A stretch of 64,000 nucleotides of DNA from Metopolophium dirhodum (Eukaryota > Arthropoda > Insecta > Hemiptera > Aphididae). The position numbers were made by a program, and so were the translations under genes. The stretch covers positions 8,742,001 to 8,806,000 of the forward strand of contig NC_083566.1 in assembly GCF_019925205.1 (NCBI RefSeq), given 5' to 3'. The notes under the pieces were generated by a model that saw only the letters and a program-made list of their open reading frames with translations, was not told the origin of the DNA and ran no database searches. Below, piece by piece: positions 36,551-48,089 of the stretch; within the stretch, counting starts at the first letter, position 1, and every line of letters begins with the position of its first letter.

Positions 36551-37562
36551 GTTTGTTAGTCTGACGGAGGGAAATCAATATTAAACGAACGTGTCCCCGC
36601 ACGTTTCATTTGGTTTATTTTTTACCTATAACAAAGCTCTGGTTTTTTTTTTTTTTTTTACTTAAGCCGTATGTATATAAAAAGATACCTGTAATTAAAT
36701 TCTGATCGTACGACATACTTAAGGACAGGTTGTGTTGACTACTTGTCTGAATGCAAACCAGTATAATAATATTATAGAATATAATATTCAGGTTTATATA
36801 GGTATATTAGGTAGTATAACTTAGTTTACCTAAATACATACCTATATAGCTATTAGATATACCTATATAATAGGTACCAGTATATAATAATTAATAATAT
36901 GTAATGTGTACCTACCAACCTACCTATATAGTATATACCAAAACATAGGTACTTGTACGCAGTTAAACCTACGCAGAACATATATTTTTCACTCGGATAG
37001 TCGGATTTGCCTTCAATTATAAAATCTTTACCTGTCCATCCATTATTATTTATTAAACATGTATTATGTATCTATAATACGGCACTATAATATCTATATT
37101 AATAATTTAAGTATTAAACTGCCACTGATATTAAAACAACACTTACTCTTTAAACGTGTATCTTATACTTTAACCGCAATTTAAACCTACTAGGTATACC
37201 TAATTAAAAATGGAATTTAATTGTTGTTATATAATAGGTTATAAACTATATAGGTACTTACCCAAAACAAAAGTAATATGATATATGAATATCACCCGTT
37301 TATTTTTCCCTTATTTTATATAAATCTATATTATGAATTCAATCACTATTCACATATCATATAACCGTATAGCTGAGGTGAATAAAATCAAAACATCATG
37401 AACGTTTTTAATTGATATATTATTAAAAGGCGGAATTCCTCAATTTGTACAAAATAATAAAAATATTTGTCTACACCCACATCACTTCAACGAAATTAAA
37501 AACATAATTTTCGATTCTAAGAGCTCCAATAAATGTATTAAATTTCAGAGTTGATACAATGT
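36551..37562. other. AT-rich intergenic DNA
   Basis: Dense in TAGGTACCTA-like words typical of this genome. No exon or bounded element was seen. Confidence 0.45.
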
Positions 37563-38340
37563 GTTTATTTTAGATTCTGAATGGAGCGATGAATGTATTG
37601 ATTTTTACAATGATATGTGTGTTGTTTTTATTTGTGTCTGTCATCACGCATCACCTTTTGGGGTAAAAATGCTTCGATTTTCAGTATCTTGTTTGACGTG
37701 AAAGTGAATCTTGTTGGGGAGGTCAACATTTAAAACCCCAGTAGTTTTCAAAAGCACAGAGAAAAACAAAAAAAAAAAAAAAATAAAGGATAAACGGGAT
37801 TTTTTACGCAAAATTGATTTTGGTTTTAGGTGTAATATTCAAACAAAATACCGTAGATCCATGACTATTGACTATATGAGATACATGAATCCCCAGACTA
37901 CAATATAAGTTTGATGTTTATATTACTCACAGGCCACAGCCACATGAAAATGATTGAGCAAATATTTTTAAAAACTAATTTGTGTAAAAAATATACATAA
38001 ACCCAGTTTTTTTTATAGTTATTTTAATTTAAAATTCGGACGAAATAACCAAGAAAGGCGATTTTAGTTCTTTAGTAATTTTATAATATTAGTTCTACTT
38101 ACTGGCTACTGTATTAATAATAAGTAATAACAATATAATTATTCCTAATATAAAATATCCTAGACTGACAATAACCGTCTCCGCTATGGTGCTATGGCTA
38201 TCAGAACCGTTTTTCGTATACAATGGTATTATACTATTATATGTCAGTGAATTCAAATTTAATACCATCCATTACAGTGACCCACTTAACTCTACTGTAC
38301 AGCAGAGCGACAGCCACTTACTCGCATTTTAGTTCTTTTA
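37563..38340 (+). repeat. Dispersed repeat family A, copy 4 (both termini visible)
   Basis: It starts near TAGATTCTGAATGGAGCGAT and contains AGTATCTTGTTTGACG, AAGTGAATCTTGTTGG and AAATACCGTAGATCCATGAC. It ends with TACAGTGACCCACTTAACTC and TACTGTACAGCAGAGCGACA. The last block recurs at 61930-61980, so it marks the other terminus. The internal region is shortened relative to 38985-40700. Confidence 0.6.
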
Positions 38341-38583
38341 ATGTACGCATACGTAATTAAACCTGAATTTTTTTTTAATAGCAACAGGTATTTTTAATAG
38401 ATAATGAAGTCGAATGGACCGAATTTTCTTTAGTAATTTTGATAACTTTACTTTATTAATACGTTGAACGCCGGTGTCAACCCGTAGTTGACATGAGTGA
38501 ACGGGCGCCCGTGATTGACATAGAGTAAGTAGTAACCTATTTTGTATTGAGTCTTTTTTGGTGGCTATAGCTGAACCATAGAG

Positions 38584-38656
38584 GGCCGCGGAAGTAATGC
38601 GAAAGCAGTTCCCGCGGCGTCGTCGGTTATAAACTGAAAAAAAAAAAAAAAAAAAA
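38584..38656 (+). mobile_element. Ultra-short A-tailed SINE-like insertion, copy 1
   Basis: The body of about 53 nt (GGCCGCGGAAGTAATGCG, then CCCGCGGCGTCGTCGG and TTATAAACTG) is followed by about 20 A. It is flanked by a perfect 15-bp duplication AGCTGAACCATAGAG (38569-38583 and 38657-38671). A-tail plus a long variable target duplication is the hallmark of LINE-mediated retroposition. The same body with its own target duplication occurs at 49155-49219. GGTT(C/A)nAAAC near its 3' end resembles a tRNA B box, so a tRNA-like origin with loss of the 5' part is possible. Confidence 0.7.
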
Positions 38657-38984
38657 AGCTGAACCATAGAGTAATAATTACTCTATGAGCTGAACACATT
38701 TGAAATTTCTATCGGACATTCATAACCGTATTGACAAGCTGATAACTGTACCATATTATGTAGTACACTAGTACCTAAAAGGTAAGTATAGATAAAATCT
38801 AGTAAACATTTTTTTTGAATTTTACAAATATAAAGGGTGAGAGTTGGTCGTTTTTTCATGCATTTAGACTGATAAGCAGAAGAAAAAAATATACTTTCAG
38901 AAGTCTAATTTTAATTTTGAAAAAATATTTGAGTTTCTTATCCTCATTTCTAGATTACGTGGAAAATTAATTTTCGATTATTTT

Positions 38985-40700
38985 TTAGATTCGGAGCGGA
39001 GCAATGAATGTATTGGTTATACAATGTGTTTTTTTTTGTATCTGTGTACACAATAAGTAGTTGAAATAATGTTTCATTTTTCAACTTCAGTATCTTGTTC
39101 GATGGGAAAAGAAATATTGTTGGTGCATTGGGGAGGTCAAAATTTAAAATTCCCAGTTAAGGCGCCCGGTGCCTATGCCATTTTGTCCTCAAAAATACAC
39201 TCTGCGGGAATAACGATATCGCCTTGTATAGAATCAACCAAGTTTTATATATTTTTTTTTAATTGCTAGAGGGGAATATTTTACGGCCCGCATCGATCTC
39301 TGTTTTTCAATATTTTATTCTCAAACATTATAATATGTCTAAAAAAGATAAAAAGCATTTTTTTTACAAATTTTTTAATACAACTATTTAAAATAAAATA
39401 CAATATCAGAGATCGATGCGGGCTGTAGGAAGTCTTCTTCTTACAGATAAAAAAAATAGTCATCAAATTACGACAATTCTACAAAGCTAGAGAGTTATTC
39501 CTGTAGTCATTTTTTTTTCGATATAATACACCCTATCAACCCCCCCCCCCCCCTAAATAGGATAGTAGATTAGTGGAAAAGTCTTATAATTGAGGGGGCA
39601 ACTAAAATATAAAATTTTATTGAATTGTGGAAAATTTAAAAACTGGCACAGGGACCCCCTTTAGGAAAAACGGGAATTTTACGCAAAATCGGTTTTTGAT
39701 AAAATCGATTTTGGTTTTTGGTGTAACTCTAAAAACAAATGACCGTAGAAACATAAAATGTTCACTCGTTGTTAATATTAATATTTTCTATACATTATAA
39801 AATTTTACAAATATTTTGATTTGTTGTGAACTGTACACGGACATTTACAGTTTCCAATTTGTTTAGTTTTTTTTTCTACGAATGTGAATAAAATTTGTTA
39901 TTTTTTATTTGTTGGGTAAAAAATCTTGAAAATTAAATACAAGGCTCCTATAATATATTGTTACAATGACATTTGAAAAATATTAAAATCCAGTCAAAAT
40001 TTTTTTTTAGAAGCATTTAAAGTTCAAATATTGACAAAATACGTTAAAATAACGGAAATATGCAAATTATTTTGAGCTAGAAATTCATAAAATTGTAAAA
40101 ATAATACAAGATTCCTCATAACTCAAAAGTTTGTCTACCTTTATCAAAAAAAAATGTCTACAAGAAAGTAAAATAATATTTTTACAATATTGCATATTCA
40201 CTCGATTACTCATGTAGCAATTTTCTTATTTTGTTGTAATTCAATAACGAATTACTGTATATAAGTACATGAAAATTTCACTGAATGTTTATACTTTCAT
40301 TTACTATACACCATACAATTTTGAAAAATTTTTGATTCATTTTTAACTGTTTACGGACAATTTCAAATTAAATTTTTTTCAGTTTTTTCTTTTACAAATA
40401 TTAATAAAATTTTATTTGTTGAGCCGAAAAGAGTGAAAATTTTATACAAGGCTCCTGATATATTGTTACAATAGCAGTTAAAAAATATTAAAAATACATA
40501 GGCACAATTTTTTTTAATGAGCATTTAAAATTTGATTTTTGACAAAATTTAATAAAAATTTTGTAGTTAAAAATGTATAAAATGTTCAACTTTTATAGCT
40601 AACGATAGAAAATTTAAAACAAGGTTCCACGTAAATAGGTTATATATAAATTGTTACTTTATTCACAATGATATCATCAAATATACTTAGTAATATCATA
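38985..40700 (+). repeat. Dispersed repeat family A, copy 5 (longest)
   Basis: It runs from TTAGATTCGGAGCGGAGCAA (about 38985) through AGTATCTTGTTCGATGGG. It then has two internal versions of the TTTACGGACA/AAGGCTCCT module (39700-40020 and 40230-40520) and reaches ATATCATCAAATATACTTAG (about 40690). The module duplication suggests internal tandem expansion. A separate MITE sits inside at 39282-39427 and a 13-base C run at about 39541-39553. No coding frame is present. Confidence 0.65.
39282..39427. mobile_element. 146-bp MITE nested in repeat family A
   Basis: TACGGCCCGCATCGATCTCT (39282-39301, then G) and the inverted right end TACAGCCCGCATCGATCTCT (39427-39408, then G) match at 20 of 21 positions. 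The AT-rich loop is about 104 bp with no coding capacity. The outer TA may be the target duplication, as in Tc1/mariner elements. It interrupts family A, so it is younger than that copy. Confidence 0.65.
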
Positions 40701-41327
40701 GGCTGACTACGACTGACGCTAAAAATATTTTAAATGTTTTAAAATTAATTACACATTGCAGTATATCAAACTCAGTTCAGATTCAGATATATTTTTTAAT
40801 ACACTTATATTTTATAGCTTTTATATAAACAATAGGCATTATAATTTATACTACTATACCCAAATACTTCACATAATAGACATTTTGTTTTTTACATGAA
40901 AATAAGATTAAACAATTTTATTGTCTTAGAAGAACCTCTTTACACAATGTTTATATAAAATTTTGATAAGCTCCTATTGATTTGAAACCTGTGTGTCGTA
41001 GGAGACTCAGATTTAAATTAATCCCTTATCCAGAGATAATTGTTAAGCATATTGTAAGAAGTTAACATAAGTATAAATCTTTCCATGTTGTGGAATTAAA
41101 TATTATATAATTTATTAAAAATGTGTTCTAACTTTTATTGCACTTAATTTATAATAGGTACACATAAGTAAAACATCTTGCTTATATGTGGTAGCTAATT
41201 AAAAAAATATAATTTACAAATGTATGTATCATAAAAACATAAAATTTAAATATTTACTAACTAGTAACTTGTAACTATTAACTAATGCAAGCCACAAGGA
41301 AGAAGTGTAGGTAAATATGTAATATTA

Positions 41328-44107
41328 TCACAACACAGTTCTAGGAAATATTGGCCTTATCATAGGATCTTGAATAACAGATTTTTCATGTACCTTAGAC
41401 AAAAAATATCCATGTTGCAATACACCAATACGAACATCCATTTCCATAATATCTGACTTAATAGTTGCTATTGCTTTTTTTATATTGATTAGTGGTGCTA
41501 TCATTGAATATTAAAATAATTAATGAAAATAATATGATTCTATCATTGAATAATAGTAAACTTACTTCCATCTGTCATACTTGATCCTCTTTCATCCATT
41601 TCTTGTTTAACAATATCTAATTGTTCAGTTATTTTTAATAATGTATCTTGTCGTTCTACAATACCATTACTTAAAAGTTTATAATGTTCAATAACTTTAG
41701 CTAGTTCATCCTAAATATTAATAAAAAAACAATAATTATACTTTCAGTTTTACAAATTAGCAGCGTGTCCCGCGATGATTTACCTATAGCGATATCTTCT
41801 GAGATAATAAATATATCATAAATCTGTTTTTTTTTTATTAGACTCACAAAAACTAGGACTATACATATTTTATTTTTAATTTAATCATGTTTTTTGGTAA
41901 AATAGTTAAAAAAAGTTATTTTTTCATTTTTAAACAATTGAAGATAACCATTTTATAGAGTTTATTTTTGTGAACATTATGACTTTTTCACATTTTATTT
42001 TCATTAATCTTATAGATTTACGGCTAATGGGTATAACCTCACGGGACACCCTGTAGATTATATATTTTTTAATGTTTATACCTGAGAATTACGGTATTCT
42101 ATTAAAAGATTGTCTAAAGAACTGTTTAAGTATTGTTCTCTACTATAAACTTTCTCCATAGTTTCTCCTAATGTACTACAAAGATTGGTTAAAAGAGGCT
42201 TGACTTTTTCTATGGATGCATTCATCATACATTTGTGTTCTTTCATTTGTTTCAAACTTGTTCGCCAATCTTTGTAATCTAAGTAATATTATAAGAATAA
42301 AAATATTAGATCAATACAAACATAATATTATAATATGCATATAAAATTAATTAATAAAAATTACCCAATAGAAATTATAACTTTCTTAACAGATTTTTAA
42401 TGAATACATAATAACCAGTTGGCCCGTTCGCAGTACTACGTGCAGTTACAAAGGCATGATATAGTATGTTCATGAGGTTTGTGAAAAAGTTTATTTTTTG
42501 TATATACGTTTCAAAAACCATAGAGAGACCATGTTAAGTGTTTGTTTAATATGTTTTAATATTGAATATCTGAAAATTCATTTGAAGAAGGGACTATTTT
42601 CTTCGCCTTATTGTCGTTTTTGGTTGTTATATTATCAAAATTGGGTTTGTTAGATGCGTATTCATTTGACATAGTTTGTGAGTTGCTTATCCATTACAGA
42701 TGTTGGAAAATGGTGAATTTTTGTTTCATTTAAACGTAATTTTTACAAAAATAGGGCATTTTACAGAAAGTCATTGATTGATGTCAAAAGCAGAAGTAAT
42801 AACGCATCGTTTGGTGGCAAATATTATTGAATATGGTATAGTATTCGTTGAGAAACAGGGACGTTGACATCAGAAATAGTATAAATGATTTGTTTAGGTT
42901 TGATAAAAATAATAAAATACATTGATGAATCAAATATTTATTATTATTGACATGTATTGTAAAAAATATTTTAAGCAAATATCAAACAGCTATTTTTTAA
43001 AATAATTAAAATGACTAATATATTATTAAATAAAAACCAAACCAAATTTCAATAAGAATTACAATTTTTAGCATTTAACCCGGCATTTAATGATATTAAA
43101 TACAACTAAAATTATTTATTTGTTAAAATATAATTACATACCTAGCTTGATTGTTACTCGTAAAGAAGGTAGTACTTGTTCTAATTCTAGGTTCCATTCT
43201 TCTTTATTGGCAGATGTAATTTTTAATTTCTCATTTGTTTTATAAGATGTTTGTCTATTATTCTGGAATTTCTATTTTTATAGTAATTCCTAGCAAATTT
43301 GTATATTTATCATTTACCTTATTTAAAGCAGTCAAATCATTAATATTTAGCATATTTTCTTCGTCAGAATCGGAGTCTGTCCAAACCATTTCTTCTTCAA
43401 CATGTTCTAATAAAAGTTCTGCATTATTTTCAGGTAATTCTTCTATTTCTTCTTTTTCAACAGGAAATATTGGCCTAAAATTTAAAGTTACTATTCAAAT
43501 AGTATTCATTTTAAAATATTATTTTATACTTTTTGTAAGGGAAATCATTTTTTTTTAAAGCCAAATCTGCAAGCCCATTTAAAATTTCAATAACATGTTT
43601 TCCAAAACCTTGTTTTAATTGATTGACTGGAAAATCAACTGATAATTCCTAAAAAAAATACATACTTTTATATTTATATCTATAATTCAAAATTGTACTA
43701 TTTGTCTCATACTAATTGTGCAGACGATTCTAGTATACTGTTAACTGTTGAATTTGGATCATCATATTCTTGCGGCTGTTTTAAATCTTTACCAAGTTTA
43801 CTTAACAGCCATATGGCTAAAGATACAAACATGTAAAACTGTTCTCCGGAACTAGTTTGTAAGGCAAAATAATGTCTAATACATCATTAATTTTACTATT
43901 AATTATTTAATTAAAAATTAGTATAACTATTTATTTAATTTACCTATTAATTGGTCTCATTTTTAATGATTTCACTACATATGACTCATAATCTAGCAGT
44001 ATTAACCGATCACATAGGATTTCCATATCAAGAAAATGTTGATATGAAACAGTTTCATACCGATTAGTTGATCGACTACGACTAGAATCTACTGACTGAA
44101 TATCCAT
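41328..44107 (-). CDS. IFT57: Intraflagellar transport protein 57
   Basis: IFT57 is a peripheral IFT-B subunit needed to build cilia, which in insects means mechanosensory neurons and sperm. Eight coding exons keep phase: 44107-43944, 43875-43713, 43648-43530, 43474-43318, 43271-43142, 42278-42082, 41710-41566 and 41497-41328, for 414 aa (vertebrate proteins are about 430). Diagnostic blocks are FLDMEILCDRLILLDYE, then RHYFALQTSSGEQFYMF and KQPQEYDDPNSTVNSIL, which form the N-terminal calponin-like part. Later come DFPVNQLKQGFGKHV, YKKPIFPVE, an acidic stretch, EEWNLELEQVLPSLRVTI, DYKDWR, and SREQYLN. EMDERGSSMTDG lies in the C-terminal coiled coil (about 245-380). The ATG at 44107 follows an apparent 5' UTR splice acceptor at about 44124. 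The intron 43317-43272 is only 46 nt. AATAAA is at 41116-41111. Confidence 0.92.
41761..42053. mobile_element. MITE in IFT57 intron 6 with GTGTCCCG inverted ends
   Basis: The left end CAGCGTGTCCCGCGATG and inverted right end CAGGGTGTCCCGTGAGG agree at 13 of 17 positions. TAG lies on both outer sides (41758-41760 and 42054-42056). The body is about 293 bp, AT-rich, and without a coding frame. The element fills most of the intron between the coding exons ending at 42082 and starting at 41710. Confidence 0.5.
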
Positions 44108-44462
44108 ATTTATTATTTCAGTCCTATACAAAATCACAAATAAATGTTAGTATAATCTTTAGTAATTAGGTAAATACATATTTAAATACATGTACAAACA
44201 TAATTATAATATTTAGTTAGGAGTAATTAAATCATAATTGCTAGCAATCACTTTTATCCAGGAGTAAAAAAAAAACTAAATTAATCTTTAATAGATACTT
44301 TGTTTATTTCTATAAAACTTATGATTAAAATACCTTGAATTTATAAAAAGAAGCTTTAAAAATTTAATTTCAAATCAGATTTGAGATTTCTAAAGTAGAT
44401 AGATAATAAAATACAATTGTTTAATACATTGTGAATTACGAAATAATGATAAGTACCTATTC

Positions 44463-45036
44463 AAGTTAAATTGTCACGAATCATTATGATTTCTTTTCAC
44501 ATCCAAACACCGGAGTAAAACATCCAAGTATAAACAAATTATCTTCATCTACAAATTACTACCTACTCAAACTCATATCATTGATTAAATATACAACATA
44601 TTTAATCAATGTTCATATGGACATATAGAATCCAACTCAGGACCTTAACCAAGTCTTCAAACACTTATCGCATTCAAATATTTTAATTGAAATAACTCCA
44701 CTTGATCACCAAAGCCCCAGTACATACTCCATTCACTGACTTCGTCAATTACCTACAATACCGCCAATTCTCCATTCCATCTTTTTTAAAATTGCACTCT
44801 TATAATGTCACACAAATAAATCATTGACATCTTTTGGTCTCAAGCTGTAATATGCTAAGTTCCCTGGTGACCCCCTAAACTCTAAAGGCATCTAAAATGA
44901 AATTGGCGCCAGAATTTAAAATTCAACCAAGTACTCTCCAAAGTTTCATCAATGGCCGGCCTCTCCAACAAATCATTAATCGTGACTTCCAATCGCACTT
45001 CACACTAATTGTAAACTAATAGGTACAGATTGTGTA
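44463..45036 (+). mobile_element. C-rich, G-poor segment ending in a TAA repeat, possible LINE 3' end
   Basis: This segment has a strand bias (many C, few G on the plus strand) unlike its neighbours. It is followed at once by a TAA microsatellite. Several I-clade and related insect LINEs end in (TAA)n, so a 5'-truncated retrotransposon tail is a reasonable reading. No reverse transcriptase motif is present and no target duplication was identified. Confidence 0.3.
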
Positions 45037-45064
45037 TAATAATAATAATAATAATAATAATAAT
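45036..45064. repeat. (TAA)n microsatellite
   Basis: About nine uninterrupted AAT/TAA units. See the preceding segment for a possible retrotransposon-tail explanation. Confidence 0.85.
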
Positions 45065-45841
45065 TTATGTTAGAAATAATTATTACGAAGCATACAAAAT
45101 CAAAAATACTTATAATAATATAAGTAGTAAGTACCTAGCAGTGACTGGTAGCTATTAGTAAAAATAACTAAAAAGTTAAAAACTTTTTTTTGTTTAAATA
45201 TGTTGCTGTTATCTGTATTCTCAAAGAGATAGAACAGTACTCCTTAACAGTAAATACAGGTCATTGACTATTTGAAATATATATACAACTATAGTTATAA
45301 TTCTTATCAGTTATTCTGTCCAGTAGGCTGTATGGCGCATGCGTGTGGTAAAAAATCAATACATTATCGATGTTCTACTGCATACAATTATCGATTTTGT
45401 TATATTTAAAAAATGCGCACGCGCTAATTTTGTCACTGTAGAACTCGGAAACTATTGCAATTTGCAATGTCCCGATTCTATACAATTATTTTTTGAATAT
45501 TTGCTCAATGAATAATATTCACTTTTAAAACTAACGAATATATAAATAGTGAAGTTTATATGATAATATGTTATTATATTAACTTATTACATAGTCATTT
45601 ATTTACTTACATAATGTTTAATATTTATGTACAAATATAGGTATATATATAAACTTGTTATACACTGTAAGTCTATAAACCAAGTGTTAAACTTAGTAAG
45701 TATTGTTAGTGATTTTATATGTAAGTTCATATTATATTTATGATTTATTAAACACTTAAACGTATGTGTAACAAAGAAATTATGTATGTAGAATTTATGT
45801 TGTATTATATGGATATTTTACTAATTGGATAGGTAGTAATA

Positions 45842-48089
45842 ATGGTTGAAGAAATGGACACGACAGGTGGTGCTTTGAATAGTTTATTTTCATTCACCAG
45901 CCCATCTGTAAAAAAACTACTTGGGTGGAAACAAGGAGATGAAGAAGAGAAATGGGCTGAGAAAGCTGTAGATGCACTGATGAAAAAATTAAAAAAAACT
46001 AAAGGAGCAACTGAAGATTTACAGAAAGCTCTAAGTTCACCTGGACAACCAAGTAAATGTGTCACTATACCAAGAAGTCTAGATGGTCGATTGCAAGTAA
46101 GATCATAATATTTTAAATTTGTTTACTTTCATAAACTTGTAATAAAAGTTTTGTCATCTTAGGTATCTCACAGAAAAGGTTTACCCCATGTTATATACTG
46201 TAGAGTATGGCGATGGCCTGATCTTCAATCACACCATGAGCTTAAAGCAGTTGATCATTGTCAATTTCCATTTTCTGCTAAACAAAAAGATGTTTGCATA
46301 AATCCATACCACTATCAAAGAGTCGAAAGTCCGGGTAAAATTTTACAGTACATACAAATTATTCATTATTGAATGTATCTGACACAAGACTAACTAACTA
46401 TTATTGAACTATAAACATTTTTTTTTTTTGTAGTTTTACCTCCGGTACTAGTTCCTCGCCAAAGTGAATATGCTCCACAGCAGACATTGCAGCAATATCA
46501 GCCACCAATTGATGTTGGAATGCCAATAAATGTATCAATGAACACTGATGGATTCCCTGAAAGTGTATTAACTACTAATCAAACTACATCTAATGACCCC
46601 AATCAAATTCCGTCTACAAATAACATAAATCCATTTTCAGATACATCTCTAATAGGTAGAGTATTTTAGAATAAAATTCAAATAATTATATTAAAGGTCC
46701 CTACTTTAATTCTTATATGTATGCATATTTCAGAAAATTCTTCATTTTCTTCAACAGATGATACAAACAAAATTAATAATATGGACAAAAATACCAATTT
46801 AGAAGACCTCGATGGTATTCCAATAGTCTATCAAGTAAAATGTGTTATTTAGTTATTACTAATTATCTAGACTCTAGAAGTTGCATTTTAATCTATGGTA
46901 GTAATACAAATAAAAATAGATATTATCAAAATGTATCTTCTTGATAAATTTTAAACAAAAATAGATACTTATATTTGTTAGTAAGTTATTTAATTATAAT
47001 TGACTATAATAACAAATACATGGTTTTATTTTTAAAAGGTATATATGATATTAAATGTTCTACAAACAATATACCTTAACTCATAAAGTCATATTTTTAC
47101 ATAGATACCTCAAACTTAAATTATTTTGAAGTGAACCATAATATAACTACTGAATTTTATAACAAATAATATGAGTAAAATCTTATAAAAAATATATTTT
47201 ACATAAGTATAACAGGGCCTATGATAATATAAAAAAAAAATGGAACATCCGACAAATTTTATTTCTTTTTTCAAGGCAGGATTCAGGAAAGTTTATTACT
47301 TTAATTGTTTATTATTAAGTTAAATAAATTAAAAAAATGTACTTTAGAGTAATTATATAGTTTAAAGCTTTTTATGAGAATGACAGACTGTTTAATACTT
47401 TTTACTTATTTTTTTTTCAGGAGCAACCCTGTTGGGCTAGTATAGCATATTATGAACTCAATTCTAGAGTAGGTGAAGTATACCAGTGTCATTCTCCTCA
47501 TGTGGTTGTAGATGGTTTTACAAATCCTAGAAATGATTTAAATCGTTTTTGTCTTGGTCAGTTATCTAATGTAAATCGTAATTCAACTATAGAAAACACT
47601 AGACGACATATAGGCAAAGGTATGAATATTATTATTCTTGTGAGTCAAAATTAAATTTATTTTAGTACTTAGTAATAAATGTTTTCAGGTGTTCAACTAT
47701 ATTATGTTGGTGGTGAAGTTTTTGCTGAATGTTTATCTGACTCGGCTATATTTGTTCAATCACGTAATTGTAACCAGCACCACGGTTTTCATCCATCTAC
47801 GGTGTGTAAAATACCACCAGGTTGTTCATTGCGTATATTTAACAATCAAGAATTTGCTGGTCTTTTATCACAATCAGTTAACCATGGGTTTGAGGCAGTT
47901 TTTGAATTAACCAAAATGTGTACAATACGTATGTCATTTGTGAAAGGCTGGGGGGCTGATTATCATCGTCAAGATGTAACAAGTACACCATGTTGGATTG
48001 AGATACATTTACATGGACCTTTACAATGGCTTGATAAAGTACTGACACAAATGGGAAAACCTCATGATGCCATAACTTCTCATTCTTAA
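45842..48089 (+). CDS. Mad: BMP-type receptor-regulated Smad (Mad-like) with altered linker
   Basis: R-Smads of this class are phosphorylated by BMP/Dpp type I receptors, join co-Smad and enter the nucleus. Six exons join in phase: 45842-46096, 46163-46334, 46434-46655, 46734-46834, 47421-47619 and 47689-48089, for 449 aa. MH1 (about 12-142) contains SFTSPSVKKLLGWKQGDEEE, CVTIPRSLDGRLQ and the zinc ligands of VCINPYHYQRVESP. MH2 (about 253-449) contains WASIAYYELNSRVGEVY, GQLSNVNRNSTIENTRRHIG, SRNCNQHHGFHPS and the BMP-type L3 loop KGWGADYHRQDVTSTPCW. It ends T-S-H-S, keeping the S-x-S phosphoacceptors. The linker (about 145-252) is rich in N, T and S. It lacks the PPxY Smurf-binding site and the PxSP ERK/CDK sites usual in Mad, and no GSP-type GSK3 sites are seen. 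It may be a diverged paralogue. AATAAA occurs at 48194 and 48487. Confidence 0.93.

Larger units (their letters stand above)
44125..45841. promoter_or_regulatory. Divergent intergenic region between IFT57 and Smad genes
   Basis: The two coding starts are 1.7 kb apart and point away from each other, so both promoters should lie here. The segment at about 45330-45480 contains GCGCATGCG and GCGCACGCGC words and is the most GC-rich part, making it a promoter candidate. IFT57 has an apparent 5' UTR acceptor at 44124, implying at least one upstream non-coding exon. No TATA box or initiator could be fixed. Confidence 0.4.
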
